Positions 1-8,105 of a stretch of DNA of 64,000 nt are shown here, piece after piece (the stretch's first letter is position 1; every line of letters starts with the position of its first letter). The position numbers were made by a program, and so were the translations under genes. Under the pieces are notes generated by a model. That model saw nothing but the letters and a program-made list of their open reading frames with translations. It did no database searches and was not told the origin of the DNA. This DNA comes from Oscillospiraceae bacterium (lineage in GTDB: Bacteria; Bacillota; Clostridia; Oscillospirales; Acutalibacteraceae): the NCBI GenBank assembly GCA_015065425.1, contig SVQH01000010.1, forward strand, positions 17,920 to 81,919, written 5' to 3'.

Positions 1-1495
1 TTGAATAGCTTCCGTTTCTTCCTCGTGACTGCCCATAACTGTTTGTATCAATAGTTTCTTTTCCGAGAAGTTTGGAAACATATTCGTGTGTACTTTGCTC
101 ATTACCGCCGAGATACAAAAACTCATCACAGTTACCAACAATTGATTCCCATTCTTTTTCAAACAGAGCTTTAAGCTGTGCCATATTCTGAATAATAATT
201 GATACTGAAATTTCTCGTGAACGCATAGTTGCTAATAACTTAGAGAACTCATCCGGTAAACTGACATTGGCAAATTCATCCATCACAAAATGCACATGAA
301 CAGGAAGCCTGCCCGTATGAACAAAATCAGCTTGATAATATAACCGTTGAAAAAGTTGTGTGTAGAGCATACCTACAATAAAATTAAAGCTTGTATCGTT
401 TTCAGGGATAAGTGCAAACAAAGCTGTTTTCTTTTCTCCGATTTGGTCAAGCTCAAGGTCGTCAAAGTAGGTTATACTTGCAAGAGAGTCAAGATTAAAC
501 TTTTCAAGTCTTGCAAGAAGTGTAATCTGAATAGATTTCAAAGTTTTTGTTGAACCACTGTGATAAGAACGGTAATATTTAAGGGCAATATGGTCGGGAC
601 AACGTTTTTCAAGGTCCTCAAATATTTCATCAAGAGGACTAATAGTTACCATATCTTGACTTCCACCTTCATCGTCAGGAAGTTCACCTGCTCTAATCAT
701 TTCAAGAACAGTCGAGAAATTTTGTTCCTCCGGTGGTGCTTCGTAATGAAGATAGGATACAAGTGCTTTTAAAAGCATACTTGCAGCTTGGTCCCAAAAA
801 GGGTCATTACTTTGACTACCTTTTGGGGTTGTGTTTTTGAACAAGTTAGTAACGAGCCTCTGTATATCATTGTCATTATGAATATAGACAAATGGGTTAT
901 AGCTATCGCTCTTTTCCATATTGATAAGGTCAAGAACTTTAATTTCATAGCCTTGTTTTTCTAACAAACCGCCTGTGTCACGAAGCAACTCACCTTTGGG
1001 GTCAAGAACTATATAAGATGTGTTTGCCTGCATAATGTTTGGTTTTGCATAGAATCTTGTTTTACCCGCACCCGAACCACCGCATACCAAAACATTAAGG
1101 TTTCTTCTGTGTTTTCTGCCGTCAAGTCCTATTGCTGTATTTTGAGTGAGCACCTTATTTTTTGTTGCATCAGCATCCATATATTTTTTCTTTATGGTTG
1201 CAGGCTTTCCCCATTTAGCCGAACCGTGTTCTTCTCGTCTTCTGTAATTCTTATCATTTGAAAGGTAAATACCAATACCGAGAGCATAGGCTAAAATACA
1301 AATGAGGACAGTTTTTAAGCTGTCCTCACAAATAGAAATATTAAATGGATTACCGAAAGCAACAGAAAGATTTTTAATTATTTCAACCAAGCCACCGTTA
1401 AGATATGGTGCAATAAGCAACGCACACCAAATCACCGGGATTAACCCACAGACATAAAGTATGAGATTAGTTTTTGAGAATTTATCTTGCTTCAC
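1..1495 (-). CDS. VirD4/TraG-family conjugative coupling protein (C-terminus off the left edge)
   Basis: This is the type IV coupling ATPase that links the relaxosome to the conjugation channel at the membrane. I translated it by hand. It starts at a GTG at 1495, overlapping the stop of the preceding gene. Two hydrophobic segments lie in the first 95 or so residues, followed by the typical HGSAKWG stretch, a Walker A (GGSGAGKTR), the YIVLDPKGE strand and the Walker B region HFVMDEFANV. These are VirD4/TraG hallmarks. The frame is open to position 1, so the C-terminus is missing from the window. It is the last visible gene of the mobilisation block mobC, relaxase, pcfB-like, ardC-like. Family assignment is firm; the exact ICE family is not. 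Confidence 0.93.
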   Translation of the reverse strand, partial: MKQDKFSKTNLILYVCGLIPVIWCALLIAPYLNGGLVEIIKNLSVAFGNPFNISICEDSLKTVLICILAYALGIGIYLSNDKNYRRREEHGSAKWGKPATIKKKYMDADATKNKVLTQNTAIGLDGRKHRRNLNVLVCGGSGAGKTRFYAKPNIMQANTSYIVLDPKGELLRDTGGLLEKQGYEIKVLDLINMEKSDSYNPFVYIHNDNDIQRLVTNLFKNTTPKGSQSNDPFWDQAASMLLKALVSYLHYEAPPEEQNFSTVLEMIRAGELPDDEGGSQDMVTISPLDEIFEDLEKRCPDHIALKYYRSYHSGSTKTLKSIQITLLARLEKFNLDSLASITYFDDLELDQIGEKKTALFALIPENDTSFNFIVGMLYTQLFQRLYYQADFVHTGRLPVHVHFVMDEFANVSLPDEFSKLLATMRSREISVSIIIQNMAQLKALFEKEWESIVGNCDEFLYLGGNEQSTHEYVSKLLGKETIDTNSYGQSRGRNGSYS

Positions 1496-1670
1496 GGTCA
1501 AACCTCCTCTTTCGTTGAGGTGGTGCATCAATGACTTTCATCAGAAGTTTATCAACATCTTCCGTTGGCATACCTTGTTCAAGTAACATATTGCGGAATT
1601 CATTTATTCCGTTAATCATAAGGTTTTGTTCAAAATCATCAACCGTTATAACTCTTTTTTCTTCTCTCAT
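1482..1670 (-). CDS. Small conserved ICE protein, 62 aa
   Basis: A short charged protein with no signal peptide or membrane segment; I do not recognise a family. It is probably real. It fills the gap between the ArdC-like gene and the coupling-protein gene, has a GGCGGTG sequence ahead of its ATG, and its stop overlaps the GTG start of the coupling protein by 14 bases, as expected of translational coupling. Its C-terminus is strongly basic (QRKRRFDREAR), so it could bind nucleic acid or the coupling protein. That role is inference from position only. Confidence 0.7.
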   Translation of the reverse strand: MREEKRVITVDDFEQNLMINGINEFRNMLLEQGMPTEDVDKLLMKVIDAPPQRKRRFDREAR

Positions 1671-1684
1671 ACAAGAACACCGCC

Positions 1685-2548
1685 TTATCTGTCGCTATGT
1701 TCCTTGTTTTTAGGTTCAAGTGCTTTTCTTACGGTATTGGCAATCGTATTTGCATGGTCACGAGCCTGTGAAAGTTCTGCTCTTTTTTCTTTAGCATCAA
1801 GATTAGAGAACTTATCACTTAATATTGTGATGGGCTCAGGTTCAAAGCCTGCTCTTGAAGTTGCAATATATGAAATTGCCTGTGCTTTAAATTCAAGATT
1901 TTCTCTGTTGAAATCACCGTTATCAAGTCTTGCAAAAGCAATTTCTTTAGAAAGAGCACGGACAATATCATCACCTTCTAAACCCTGACGAATAAAAATC
2001 ATTTTAGCTTCAGGCTGATATTTAGCATTCACACTTTCGGGAAGTTCATTACTGATTTTTACGGGAACGGGGGACGTAGTAATCATTGCTTTAACAACCA
2101 CACGGGCATCGGGAGTTTTCGCTCTGTTCTGTCTTGGTCTTGCATTAGTCTGTGAAATATCAAAGACTTTTTTAGCATTGTATGGAGTAACTGTCTTGCC
2201 GTCTTCTCTTGTATATGCCTTACCGGGCTCAAGAATAATAATACCTGTTTCTCCCTTGTTGATAAAAACGTGATTTTTCTGCCAAGTTTTTGAATCGCAA
2301 AGTCTTGTTGCTTCAGGATTCTGATATGCTACTAAAAGAGCATTGCTTACTGAATATCTGTCAAACTTACTCTGAATATCAAGATATGCCATAACAGTAT
2401 CCGGATTATTAAGTTCCTCTGTTGCTGTTTCAAGCATTTCATAAGCTAATGCTCTGTTTTCATTTTTCTGCTTTATCCAATCATCTTTTGAATAAGGCTC
2501 AATTGTTGTCTGCTTTTCATTACCGAAAAGTTCATCGAGTTCTGCCAT
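1685..2548 (-). CDS. ArdC-like antirestriction/ssDNA-binding protein with a degenerate zincin domain
   Basis: A 287-residue cytosolic protein. Residues about 25-110 match the ArdC N-terminal ssDNA-binding fold (DRYSVSNALLVAYQNP, then W, then GETGIIILEPG). ArdC proteins coat or protect incoming single-stranded DNA and often carry a C-terminal zinc metallopeptidase domain. Here the C-terminal part (residues about 185-235) keeps the helix layout and the ExxAQA glutamate region, but the expected HExxH reads KEIAF, so zinc catalysis is probably lost. The ATG at 2548 follows AAAGGAGCC. A longer open frame upstream is only the shadow of the PcfB-like gene, which this one overlaps by 17 bases. It sits between pcfB-like and coupling-protein genes and so is co-transferred with the relaxosome. 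Confidence 0.85.
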   Translation of the reverse strand: MAELDELFGNEKQTTIEPYSKDDWIKQKNENRALAYEMLETATEELNNPDTVMAYLDIQSKFDRYSVSNALLVAYQNPEATRLCDSKTWQKNHVFINKGETGIIILEPGKAYTREDGKTVTPYNAKKVFDISQTNARPRQNRAKTPDARVVVKAMITTSPVPVKISNELPESVNAKYQPEAKMIFIRQGLEGDDIVRALSKEIAFARLDNGDFNRENLEFKAQAISYIATSRAGFEPEPITILSDKFSNLDAKEKRAELSQARDHANTIANTVRKALEPKNKEHSDR

Positions 2549-3278
2549 TTGTTTTGGCTCCTTTCGTTTTTGATTTTGATTTCTGCGGAGTTGTTTTTTT
2601 ATTCGCAGTCTTTTTTCTTTCTTCCTTAATTCGGTTAAGCTCTGCTCTGACCGATGGTCGTGAAGATTTTTCATCCCGTGTATGGCGTTGGAGCTCTGAC
2701 ACTCCTGAGGAAGGCTCGGACGCTCGGGATTTTTCCGTCCTCGCCATAGAGGGGTTTTCAATATAACTCTTTTCTGTCTGTTGAGGTTTTGCAAAGAGTT
2801 CATCAATGAATTTGTCCTCGGCACTTTTTTCGGGTTTCTGTTTTTCTTGCGGCTTTTTAAGTTCTTCTTTCGCTCTATCAAGACTTGCACGAACCGTAGC
2901 TTTATTATTTGCACCGAGATTAAATCTTTGAAAGATACGATTTACTTTTGCTGAATCTTCAGCACGAACCATAATGTCACACTTACCGTCATTCTTATTT
3001 CTGTCTTTAAGTACATGATACATTACACCGTATTTTTTTGCTTCCTGACAGAATTTTTTAAGGTCTTTATCTTTAATCTCAAAGACTTTAACCGGTTTAT
3101 TTGATTTCAGCATTGTATTCAGTGAAGCTCTGCCTTTTGTTCTTTTTGTGTCTTTAAGAGCTGCAAAGATTTGTTTTAAAAGCATCTCTGCTCCGTCTTT
3201 TGTTAGTTTACCTGCAACTTCAACGCCCTGTAATGTTATTCTCACGATTTGTTCCGCTGCATCGCCTGAAGCGTTCAT
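2532..3278 (-). CDS. PcfB-like (DUF3801) relaxosome accessory protein
   Basis: A 248-residue protein. The N-terminal 130 residues match the PcfB/DUF3801 family found in conjugative plasmids and ICEs: an amphipathic start (AAEQIVRITLQGVEVAGKL), a central KVFEIKDKDLKKFCQEAKKYG stretch (about residues 62-85), then D-MVRAEDSAKVNRIFQRF. The second half is long, lysine- and glutamate-rich and low-complexity, probably a flexible tail. PcfB-type proteins work beside the coupling ATPase, and here the gene lies between relaxase and coupling protein. It overlaps the relaxase 3' end by 59 bases, and its ATG lies 12 bases after an AGGAG inside the relaxase gene. Confidence 0.85.
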   Translation of the reverse strand: MNASGDAAEQIVRITLQGVEVAGKLTKDGAEMLLKQIFAALKDTKRTKGRASLNTMLKSNKPVKVFEIKDKDLKKFCQEAKKYGVMYHVLKDRNKNDGKCDIMVRAEDSAKVNRIFQRFNLGANNKATVRASLDRAKEELKKPQEKQKPEKSAEDKFIDELFAKPQQTEKSYIENPSMARTEKSRASEPSSGVSELQRHTRDEKSSRPSVRAELNRIKEERKKTANKKTTPQKSKSKTKGAKTNGRTR

Positions 3279-4605
3279 CTGTACTCATCTCCTTTCGTTC
3301 TTCATCATTCATAATTTCATTAATTTTATTCTCAATTTTTGGTTCTTGTTCTTGTATTCTGCCACAGATACGAATTTCCTTTCTTAATATTTTCATTCTT
3401 TCTGTGGCATCAGAAACTGCATTTCTTGCAATACGAATATTATGTTCGTCACCATTGCGAATTGCTACTTTCAACTCATTCCGAAACTTGTTTCGTTCAA
3501 CCGTCAATTCAGAAAGCTCTTGTTCACAAGACTTTTTATACTCGTCAACTTGTTCTGATGTTTCCAAATCTTTATCGAGCATTAAATTCTGTTGTTCAAT
3601 AAGTTTGTCAAGTTTACGCATTTCGTCAATAAGATATTTATCAACTTGTCGATTTGCATCGTGATTTTTCTTTACATAAGTTACAAAATCAATAAAGGTC
3701 ACATATACTTGACGGCAACTTGGTTCGACAAGTGGCGCAAAAAATTCCTGCACAAGATTTTCTTGTTCAGGAATTTCAACACTATATCTTATCCACTTTG
3801 ACTCTAATTTTCTTTCAATATCTTCAACCCCGTAACCTTCTCCGAGAGTTTTAAATCTTCTCGGTCTTTCAAATTTAGGATGAGATATTGTCGGATATTT
3901 TCGTTCAAAGTTAAAAGAATATCCAAGTTTTCTCATTTCATTATAAAACGCTCGTAAACTTGTAGTTTTTAAAATGCACTCATCAATGTCTCTCTTAATG
4001 ATTGCATCCTTTGTCCATTCACCGTTTTTCTCTGCTATATATAAATCGTAAGGTTTGCGACTTCGCTTTTTGGGATTTTCGATAATAGACAATCCGTATT
4101 CTCTGCAAAGTTCATCAGAAATTTGTCGTAATCGTGCATAACTCTCATTATTATCATAATATTTTTTACCGTCCATAAATGAAACAGAATTTAAAACATA
4201 ATGGTTATGAAGACAACCTGTGTTAAGATGAGTTGCAACTACAACTTCAAATCTGTCACCAAATGCACGGCGAGCAAATTCTTTTCCAAGTGCGTGTATT
4301 GTTTCAGGTGTTCCTTCTCCCGGAGCAAAGGATTGAATAATATGATAACCAAGAATTTTATCTGTCTTATGAAATTCCTTTTTTGTTTCTGTCATTTTCT
4401 TTAGTGCATTTTCATATCTGCAATTTATTCCATCAACAAAAAATTTCTGTTCCGTTTTCAAATCATCGGCTGTATAATTGAGGGCATTATGCAAATCTAA
4501 AAAAATCTCTTCGTAGTTTTCATTAAGAGTTTTCTTTTTATTGCCGATATATGAAATGGTTTTGTCAAGTCGAGAATGAATATCTTTTATAAAAATTATT
4601 CCCAT
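3220..4605 (-). CDS. MobA/VirD2-type relaxase (mobilisation nuclease)
   Basis: A 461-residue relaxase that should nick one strand at oriT, stay bound to the 5' end by a tyrosine and pilot it to the recipient. The N-terminal 170 residues carry the relaxase fold: an early Tyr in the first helix (TISYIGNKKKT), GYHIIQSFAPGE, and the metal-binding histidine triad in ATHLNTGCLHNHYVLNSV (H…H-x-H). The C-terminal half is rich in charged coiled coil. The upstream mobC overlaps its start by 10 bases and a probable oriT lies just beyond mobC, the classical Gram-positive mobilisation layout. A decayed relative of the mobC-relaxase pair lies at 36,041-36,388. Confidence 0.93.
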   Translation of the reverse strand: MGIIFIKDIHSRLDKTISYIGNKKKTLNENYEEIFLDLHNALNYTADDLKTEQKFFVDGINCRYENALKKMTETKKEFHKTDKILGYHIIQSFAPGEGTPETIHALGKEFARRAFGDRFEVVVATHLNTGCLHNHYVLNSVSFMDGKKYYDNNESYARLRQISDELCREYGLSIIENPKKRSRKPYDLYIAEKNGEWTKDAIIKRDIDECILKTTSLRAFYNEMRKLGYSFNFERKYPTISHPKFERPRRFKTLGEGYGVEDIERKLESKWIRYSVEIPEQENLVQEFFAPLVEPSCRQVYVTFIDFVTYVKKNHDANRQVDKYLIDEMRKLDKLIEQQNLMLDKDLETSEQVDEYKKSCEQELSELTVERNKFRNELKVAIRNGDEHNIRIARNAVSDATERMKILRKEIRICGRIQEQEPKIENKINEIMNDEERKEMSTDERFRRCSGTNRENNITGR

Positions 4606-4937
4606 CGTCTTCTGTTTTTCCTTAGATAATTGATTTCCTCTTTCATACCATCTTCAATTAAATCAAGTTCGCAAAGATGCTTTTGAAGTTCCAATGAATT
4701 GAACACACCATTCGATTTTGCAATAACTAATACCTGATTGATATTATTGCCAATCATTCGTAACTCTCTTATCCATTTTCGGTAATCAATTGCGGGAGCT
4801 TCGACAAGGATTGCTGTATTTAACAAGAATCTTAAAACCTCAGATTTAGACTTTTTTGTTTTAATTGAGAATTCATTTAGTAAAGATACTTCATCATCAC
4901 TTAGAAATAAATGAATGTCATTTTTTCTTTTTCTCAT
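4596..4937 (-). CDS. MobC-family relaxosome protein
   Basis: A 113-residue protein matching MobC, the small DNA-binding factor that bends or opens oriT for the relaxase. The N-terminus looks like a ribbon-helix-helix (HLFLSDDEVSLLNEFSIKT), followed by the family signature IRELRMIGNNINQV (about residues 61-74). Its ATG overlaps the stop codon of a 34-codon ORF (ATGA) and its own 3' end overlaps the relaxase start, so the three are probably translationally coupled. The candidate oriT lies about 110 bases upstream, where MobC would be expected to bind. Confidence 0.92.
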   Translation of the reverse strand: MRKRKNDIHLFLSDDEVSLLNEFSIKTKKSKSEVLRFLLNTAILVEAPAIDYRKWIRELRMIGNNINQVLVIAKSNGVFNSLELQKHLCELDLIEDGMKEEINYLRKNRRRWE

Positions 4938-5038
4938 TCAATCAATCCTTTATTTCTCATCTTAATTGTTATAACACCTTTTGCAATTTCAGAAGTTATA
5001 CATAAAGTAACTGCTGAAATTATAAGTAAACAGTCCAT
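4934..5038 (-). CDS. 34-aa hydrophobic leader peptide ahead of mobC
   Basis: A very short ORF starting MDCLLIISAVTLCITSEIAK. The first 20 or so residues form one likely membrane helix and the tail is basic. It has one of the best ribosome binding sites in the block (AAGGAG, 8 bases from the ATG), and its TGA overlaps the mobC ATG. I do not recognise it. It could be a membrane micropeptide or simply a translated leader that feeds ribosomes into mobC. Confidence 0.6.
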   Translation of the reverse strand: MDCLLIISAVTLCITSEIAKGVITIKMRNKGLIE

Positions 5039-5049
5039 TGGTATCATCT

Positions 5050-5145
5050 CCTTCCACGGGGTATTAGGGGAGAGCCCCCTAACAAGCGAATTTATGTGGA
5101 TATAAATTCAGTGCTTGTTAAGACTAATGCCACGGGCATTTATGA
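5050..5145. other. Candidate origin of transfer (oriT)
   Basis: A non-coding gap just upstream of the mobC-relaxase pair that is packed with dyads. TTAGGGG (5064-5070) pairs with CCCCTAA (5076-5082). AACAAGC-GAATTTAT (5081-5095) pairs with ATAAATTC (5102-5109) and GCTTGTT (5113-5119), with a 3-base bulge. AATGCC (5126-5131) pairs with GGCATT (5135-5140). CCACGGG occurs twice (5054-5060 and 5130-5136). Nested inverted repeats next to mobC and a relaxase are the usual look of an oriT. The nick site cannot be assigned from sequence alone. Confidence 0.6.
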
Positions 5146-5146
5146 T

Positions 5147-5416
5147 TTAATAGAGTTCATCATATAAGCACTCTTCCTCGTCATCCTCATCTTCATCATA
5201 GTTATTGCTATCATATAAACAATCAGCTGCAACAAAACGACCCTCTTCATTTTGAAGGTCAATATAACAACCATCAAGTTCTTCCGGTCCGAAATAAATA
5301 AGGTCTGTTTTTCTTACAATATCATTCATAAGTTTAAGTGCTTCTTTTTGGTTATTTGCCTCAATGACTATGTCCTTTTTAAAAACCATATTCAAAGTTG
5401 CTGTGTATTTTTTCAT
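5147..5416 (-). CDS. DpnD/PcfM-like small acidic ICE protein
   Basis: An 89-residue protein whose start (MKKYTATLNMVFKKDIVIEANNQKEALKLM) follows the same beta-strand/helix pattern as the DpnD/PcfM-like N-terminus of the next gene upstream (5430-5999). The last 25 residues are very acidic (about 15 Asp/Glu), which could be a nucleic-acid-mimic or partner-binding tail. It has a GGAGG ribosome binding site. Function is unknown; it belongs to the accessory row between the primase-like gene and the oriT. Confidence 0.7.
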   Translation of the reverse strand: MKKYTATLNMVFKKDIVIEANNQKEALKLMNDIVRKTDLIYFGPEELDGCYIDLQNEEGRFVAADCLYDSNNYDEDEDDEEECLYDELY

Positions 5417-5429
5417 ATTAATTCCTCCG

Positions 5430-5999
5430 TTATCTTTCGTAATCTTTATTTTTATTTGGGTTATATGCTATACCTCTGATTTGGTCATTGATTTTGAAAA
5501 ACCTTTCAGGATATTTAAATTGTTTAGAATATTTTTTTATTTGTTCTTCAGTTAGACTTCCAAAGTTCTCTCCTGAACAATCGCAGATAAAAGCTGTACC
5601 GGCAATAATGTCAATAAGCTGTTTGTTATCGTCATATACACCTCGGTTTAAATCCAAACCCATCATTTTTCCTTCTTCATTGACAACACAACAAACAGGC
5701 TCTTCAAAATAATATCCGGGTTGAATTAACCCGCCGACAACCGATTGCATACCTTCGAGTGTTGCATCTATTTCTGCTGCTCTTGCAACCTTACCAGGTT
5801 CAAGTAAAACAACTTTTATTTTTTCAGGTTCATATTCTTTGGCATCAAAAACAACTTCCGAAAAATTATCAGCATCAAGAATGTGTTCACCTTTGTACCA
5901 ATCATCGGTTACAATCTGTTCTGCTTCTTCCTGAGTTTCTGCTTCAACTTCAACTTTCTTTTTTAAAGTTTCAGTTATTGTTACTTCAAATTTTTTCAT
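5430..5999 (-). CDS. DpnD/PcfM-like plus DUF3846 fusion protein
   Basis: A 189-residue protein in two parts. Residues 1-52 match the DpnD/PcfM-type domain (EVTITETLKKKVEVEAETQEEA…HILDADNF). Residues about 60-140 match DUF3846, a family common in ICEs and phages (VVLLEPGK, then VGGLIQ, then NEEGKMMGLDLNR and IIAGTAFI). Its ATG overlaps the TAA of the primase-like gene by one base. No enzymatic motif is apparent. It is probably an accessory factor; the role is not known. Confidence 0.8.
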   Translation of the reverse strand: MKKFEVTITETLKKKVEVEAETQEEAEQIVTDDWYKGEHILDADNFSEVVFDAKEYEPEKIKVVLLEPGKVARAAEIDATLEGMQSVVGGLIQPGYYFEEPVCCVVNEEGKMMGLDLNRGVYDDNKQLIDIIAGTAFICDCSGENFGSLTEEQIKKYSKQFKYPERFFKINDQIRGIAYNPNKNKDYER

Positions 6000-6958
6000 T
6001 ATCTACAAGCGACCTCCTTTTCAAAAGTTCTGTATGGTAGATTTTTTGAATAGCATAAATAATCATTAACATCTTTACCTACGGGTACAAAATGTTTTTT
6101 TACTGTGTATTTATCTTTCAATAGATTGCTTATTACCTCTGCAGCTTTACGGCCTGCAGAGTCATTATCCAAGTGAAGATAAACTGTTTTCAGTTGAGGA
6201 TTATCTTTGAGTACAGTTCGCAATGAGAGTGGTATCTGTGCATTAGTCATATTTTTTGTTGGCTTATATACTCCGGATAAAGAAACAAGGTTCTGACTTT
6301 TGAAATCAGAACCCTGCTCGTATAGAAGTGTTGCATAAGATAATAAATCTATTGCACCTTCAAAAATATGAATATTTGTATTTTCTTTATTTACCAACCG
6401 AAAAGGAAAAGTTTTATCACTTCCGTAAGCATCACCGATATATCTGTACTTTTCCGTACCTCGCATACCTGCATATTTAGGAATATTGTTTTCATCATAG
6501 CCGACAAAAACAATATTGTTCATCGGCACACTTTGATAGAGCATACCGTGTTCAATGAAGTAAGAAATAACCTCTTCGTTAATTCCTCTTTGCTTCAAAT
6601 ACTCGATTGCAATATCGTTGTTTTCTGCTTTGGTTGGAAGTATAAGATTTTTTTCTGTTCTCGGTTTTGGTTTTTCATATTGTTTTCTTAAAGCACTTTC
6701 ATCGTTTGCAATTTGTGAAACGGCTTCTATGAAAGTCATATCACGCACTCTCATAAGATAATCAACAGCACTTCTTCCGCCGATACCTCTTGACCACCAC
6801 ATCCACATTCCATTTGATATTTTCAAACTGTCGTGAGTTTTTGTAGTGTAAGTGTTGCCTGAAATTCTCACAAGCTCGTCAGGTTCATAAGTCTGCAGAT
6901 ATGTGAGAAGATCCATTTCTCTTGCTCTGCTGATAGCACTTTGAGAATAATATGCCAT
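5999..6958 (-). CDS. DUF3991/TOPRIM primase-like protein
   Basis: A 319-residue protein resembling ICE and plasmid primases. Residues about 10-90 resemble the DUF3991 N-terminal domain (WWSRGIGGRSAVDYLMRV). Residues about 190-300 form a TOPRIM domain with the acidic motifs HIFEGAIDLLSY and VYLHLDNDSAGRKAAE, the glutamate and DxD pattern that binds metal in DnaG-type primases. It probably primes synthesis of the complementary strand after transfer or supports element replication. It starts two bases after the stop of the DUF3848 gene. Confidence 0.85.
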   Translation of the reverse strand: MAYYSQSAISRAREMDLLTYLQTYEPDELVRISGNTYTTKTHDSLKISNGMWMWWSRGIGGRSAVDYLMRVRDMTFIEAVSQIANDESALRKQYEKPKPRTEKNLILPTKAENNDIAIEYLKQRGINEEVISYFIEHGMLYQSVPMNNIVFVGYDENNIPKYAGMRGTEKYRYIGDAYGSDKTFPFRLVNKENTNIHIFEGAIDLLSYATLLYEQGSDFKSQNLVSLSGVYKPTKNMTNAQIPLSLRTVLKDNPQLKTVYLHLDNDSAGRKAAEVISNLLKDKYTVKKHFVPVGKDVNDYLCYSKNLPYRTFEKEVACR

Positions 6959-6959
6959 T

Positions 6960-7298
6960 CTATCTGCTGTCCCTATCTGCTTTTACTCTTGCAAGTTTAA
7001 TAAGCTCATTCGCCTTATTCTCAATACAATCACGAATTTCATTCATATGGTCACCCTCGTGTTTCTCCCAAGCAAGGAATAATTTATCAAGAGGTTTCTT
7101 TTCTCTCAAAAGAGCTTTACACTGTTTTTCATCAAGGTCATTTTCTTCAAGGGACAATAAAATATCTTCTCGGATAACAAGTTCATAAGCAAACTGAATA
7201 ATTTTTTCAGGAGTCATAGTTTTTAATGAACTTGTGAACTCCTGTTGCTCTGCATAAAGCTTTTCGTATAATGCAGTATTTAACTGTTCAAGTGTCAT
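6960..7298 (-). CDS. DUF3848-type ICE protein
   Basis: A 112-residue, largely helical cytosolic protein. The pattern LYEKLYAEQQEF…TPEKIIQFAYELVIREDIL, followed by PLDKLFLAWEKHE, matches the DUF3848 family that accompanies primase and helicase genes in Clostridia ICEs. No catalytic residues are recognisable. The ATG overlaps the upstream 53-aa ORF and follows GTAAAAGG. Function is unknown. Confidence 0.78.
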   Translation of the reverse strand: MTLEQLNTALYEKLYAEQQEFTSSLKTMTPEKIIQFAYELVIREDILLSLEENDLDEKQCKALLREKKPLDKLFLAWEKHEGDHMNEIRDCIENKANELIKLARVKADRDSR

Positions 7299-7449
7299 TT
7301 CCTTTTACCTCCTCCCTGAGCTTTGAGCAAGTAAGAAGTTCTGCCCGGAAGCTCTGTTTACATTCTTTAGGGCAATTTTTGCACTTTTCATTGTGTTCAA
7401 TTTTTCCGCTTTGATTTTTATAAAATGACATATTATCATTTACTTTCAC
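7288..7449 (-). CDS. 53-aa Cys-rich microprotein (GTG start)
   Basis: A short ORF that fits exactly between its neighbours. Its GTG overlaps the stop of the gene before it (GTGA) and its 3' end overlaps the DUF3848 start by 11 bases. A GGAGG lies about 10 bases ahead of the GTG. The centre reads CKNCPKECK with a further Cys ten residues on, suggesting a small metal-binding knuckle. Layout supports a real gene; function is unknown. Confidence 0.6.
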   Translation of the reverse strand: MKVNDNMSFYKNQSGKIEHNEKCKNCPKECKQSFRAELLTCSKLREEVKGNDT

Positions 7450-7742
7450 ATAGAATCGCCCTCCTTGTTATTTATAGAATTGATAATGTTACGATACATT
7501 TCTTTTTTCTCTTCGGAGCAAGGTGAAATAAACCTTATTGACATTCTACTTTTTTCAACTTTATATTTAACTCCGCCGTCAGTATATTCTTCTTTTAATT
7601 CGCAACATTCAGGATGTTCTTGTGCGAACTTATGAAGTTTCTTTTTGAGTTTGTAGTTATATGTGAAGATGGTTGCAGTAGGAGAATAGTCATCAAAGTA
7701 AATGTCTGTTGTTTGCCATCGTTTTTTGGGTATTCGTGCCAT
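7446..7742 (-). CDS. Conserved ICE hypothetical protein (MARIPKK type)
   Basis: A 98-residue basic protein that I recognise only as a recurrent ICE hypothetical. I chose the ATG at 7742 (MARIPKKRWQTTDIYFD) over an in-frame GTG three codons earlier because GAGAGTG sits 8 bases before it. It has alternating strands and a basic C-terminal half and no membrane segment. It is the first minus-strand gene after the convergent gene and giant helicase, so its promoter should lie in the 7743-8105 gap. Confidence 0.72.
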   Translation of the reverse strand: MARIPKKRWQTTDIYFDDYSPTATIFTYNYKLKKKLHKFAQEHPECCELKEEYTDGGVKYKVEKSRMSIRFISPCSEEKKEMYRNIINSINNKEGDSM

Positions 7743-7806
7743 ATAAATCACTCTCTTTTCATAAAGTTTTCAAAGCAGGGCAATTTTAAAGAAAAAAGCT
7801 CCCTTG

Positions 7807-7920
7807 TACTACGGATAAACTTGCACCAACTTTGCCAAAAATCGAATAGATTTTCTTTAAACGATACTTTGGTCATTTGAAAATTTTCTATTTGATGATT
7901 GGTGCATCATGCTCGTAGTA
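7807..7920. repeat. Split inverted repeat in the 7743-8105 intergenic gap
   Basis: TACTACG (7807-7813) and TTGCACCAA (7821-7829) reappear in reverse complement as TTGGTGCA (7899-7906) and CGTAGTA (7914-7920), with 7-8 unmatched bases between the half-sites on each side. The gap divides a minus-strand and a plus-strand gene, so this could be a regulator's operator pair or a long stem. No clear -10/-35 pair stands out on either strand. The rest of the gap is AT-rich and featureless. Confidence 0.45.
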
Positions 7921-8105
7921 GTATGACAAATAAGAATTATTCATCATAAATTGTAAACAAATTGTAAATTGACGATTTTTTTGTGTGACTTTTTCGTATT
8001 TTTGACATATATAAATAGAAATCAAAAAAATTTCAAAAAAAAGTGTTACTTTTTTGCAGTTTCGACACTTTATATATGAAGAGAAAAAATAAAGGAGTGT
8101 TTTAT

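Noticed and set aside
1-1495. Calling the window a complete ICE
   Set aside because: The coupling protein is cut by the left edge, and VirB4-, VirB6- and integrase-type genes are not in the window.
2549-2914. In-frame upstream extension of the ArdC-like gene (122 codons)
   Set aside because: It is very basic, lies over the PcfB-like gene in another frame and lacks a ribosome binding site; the ATG at 2548 has AAAGGAG.
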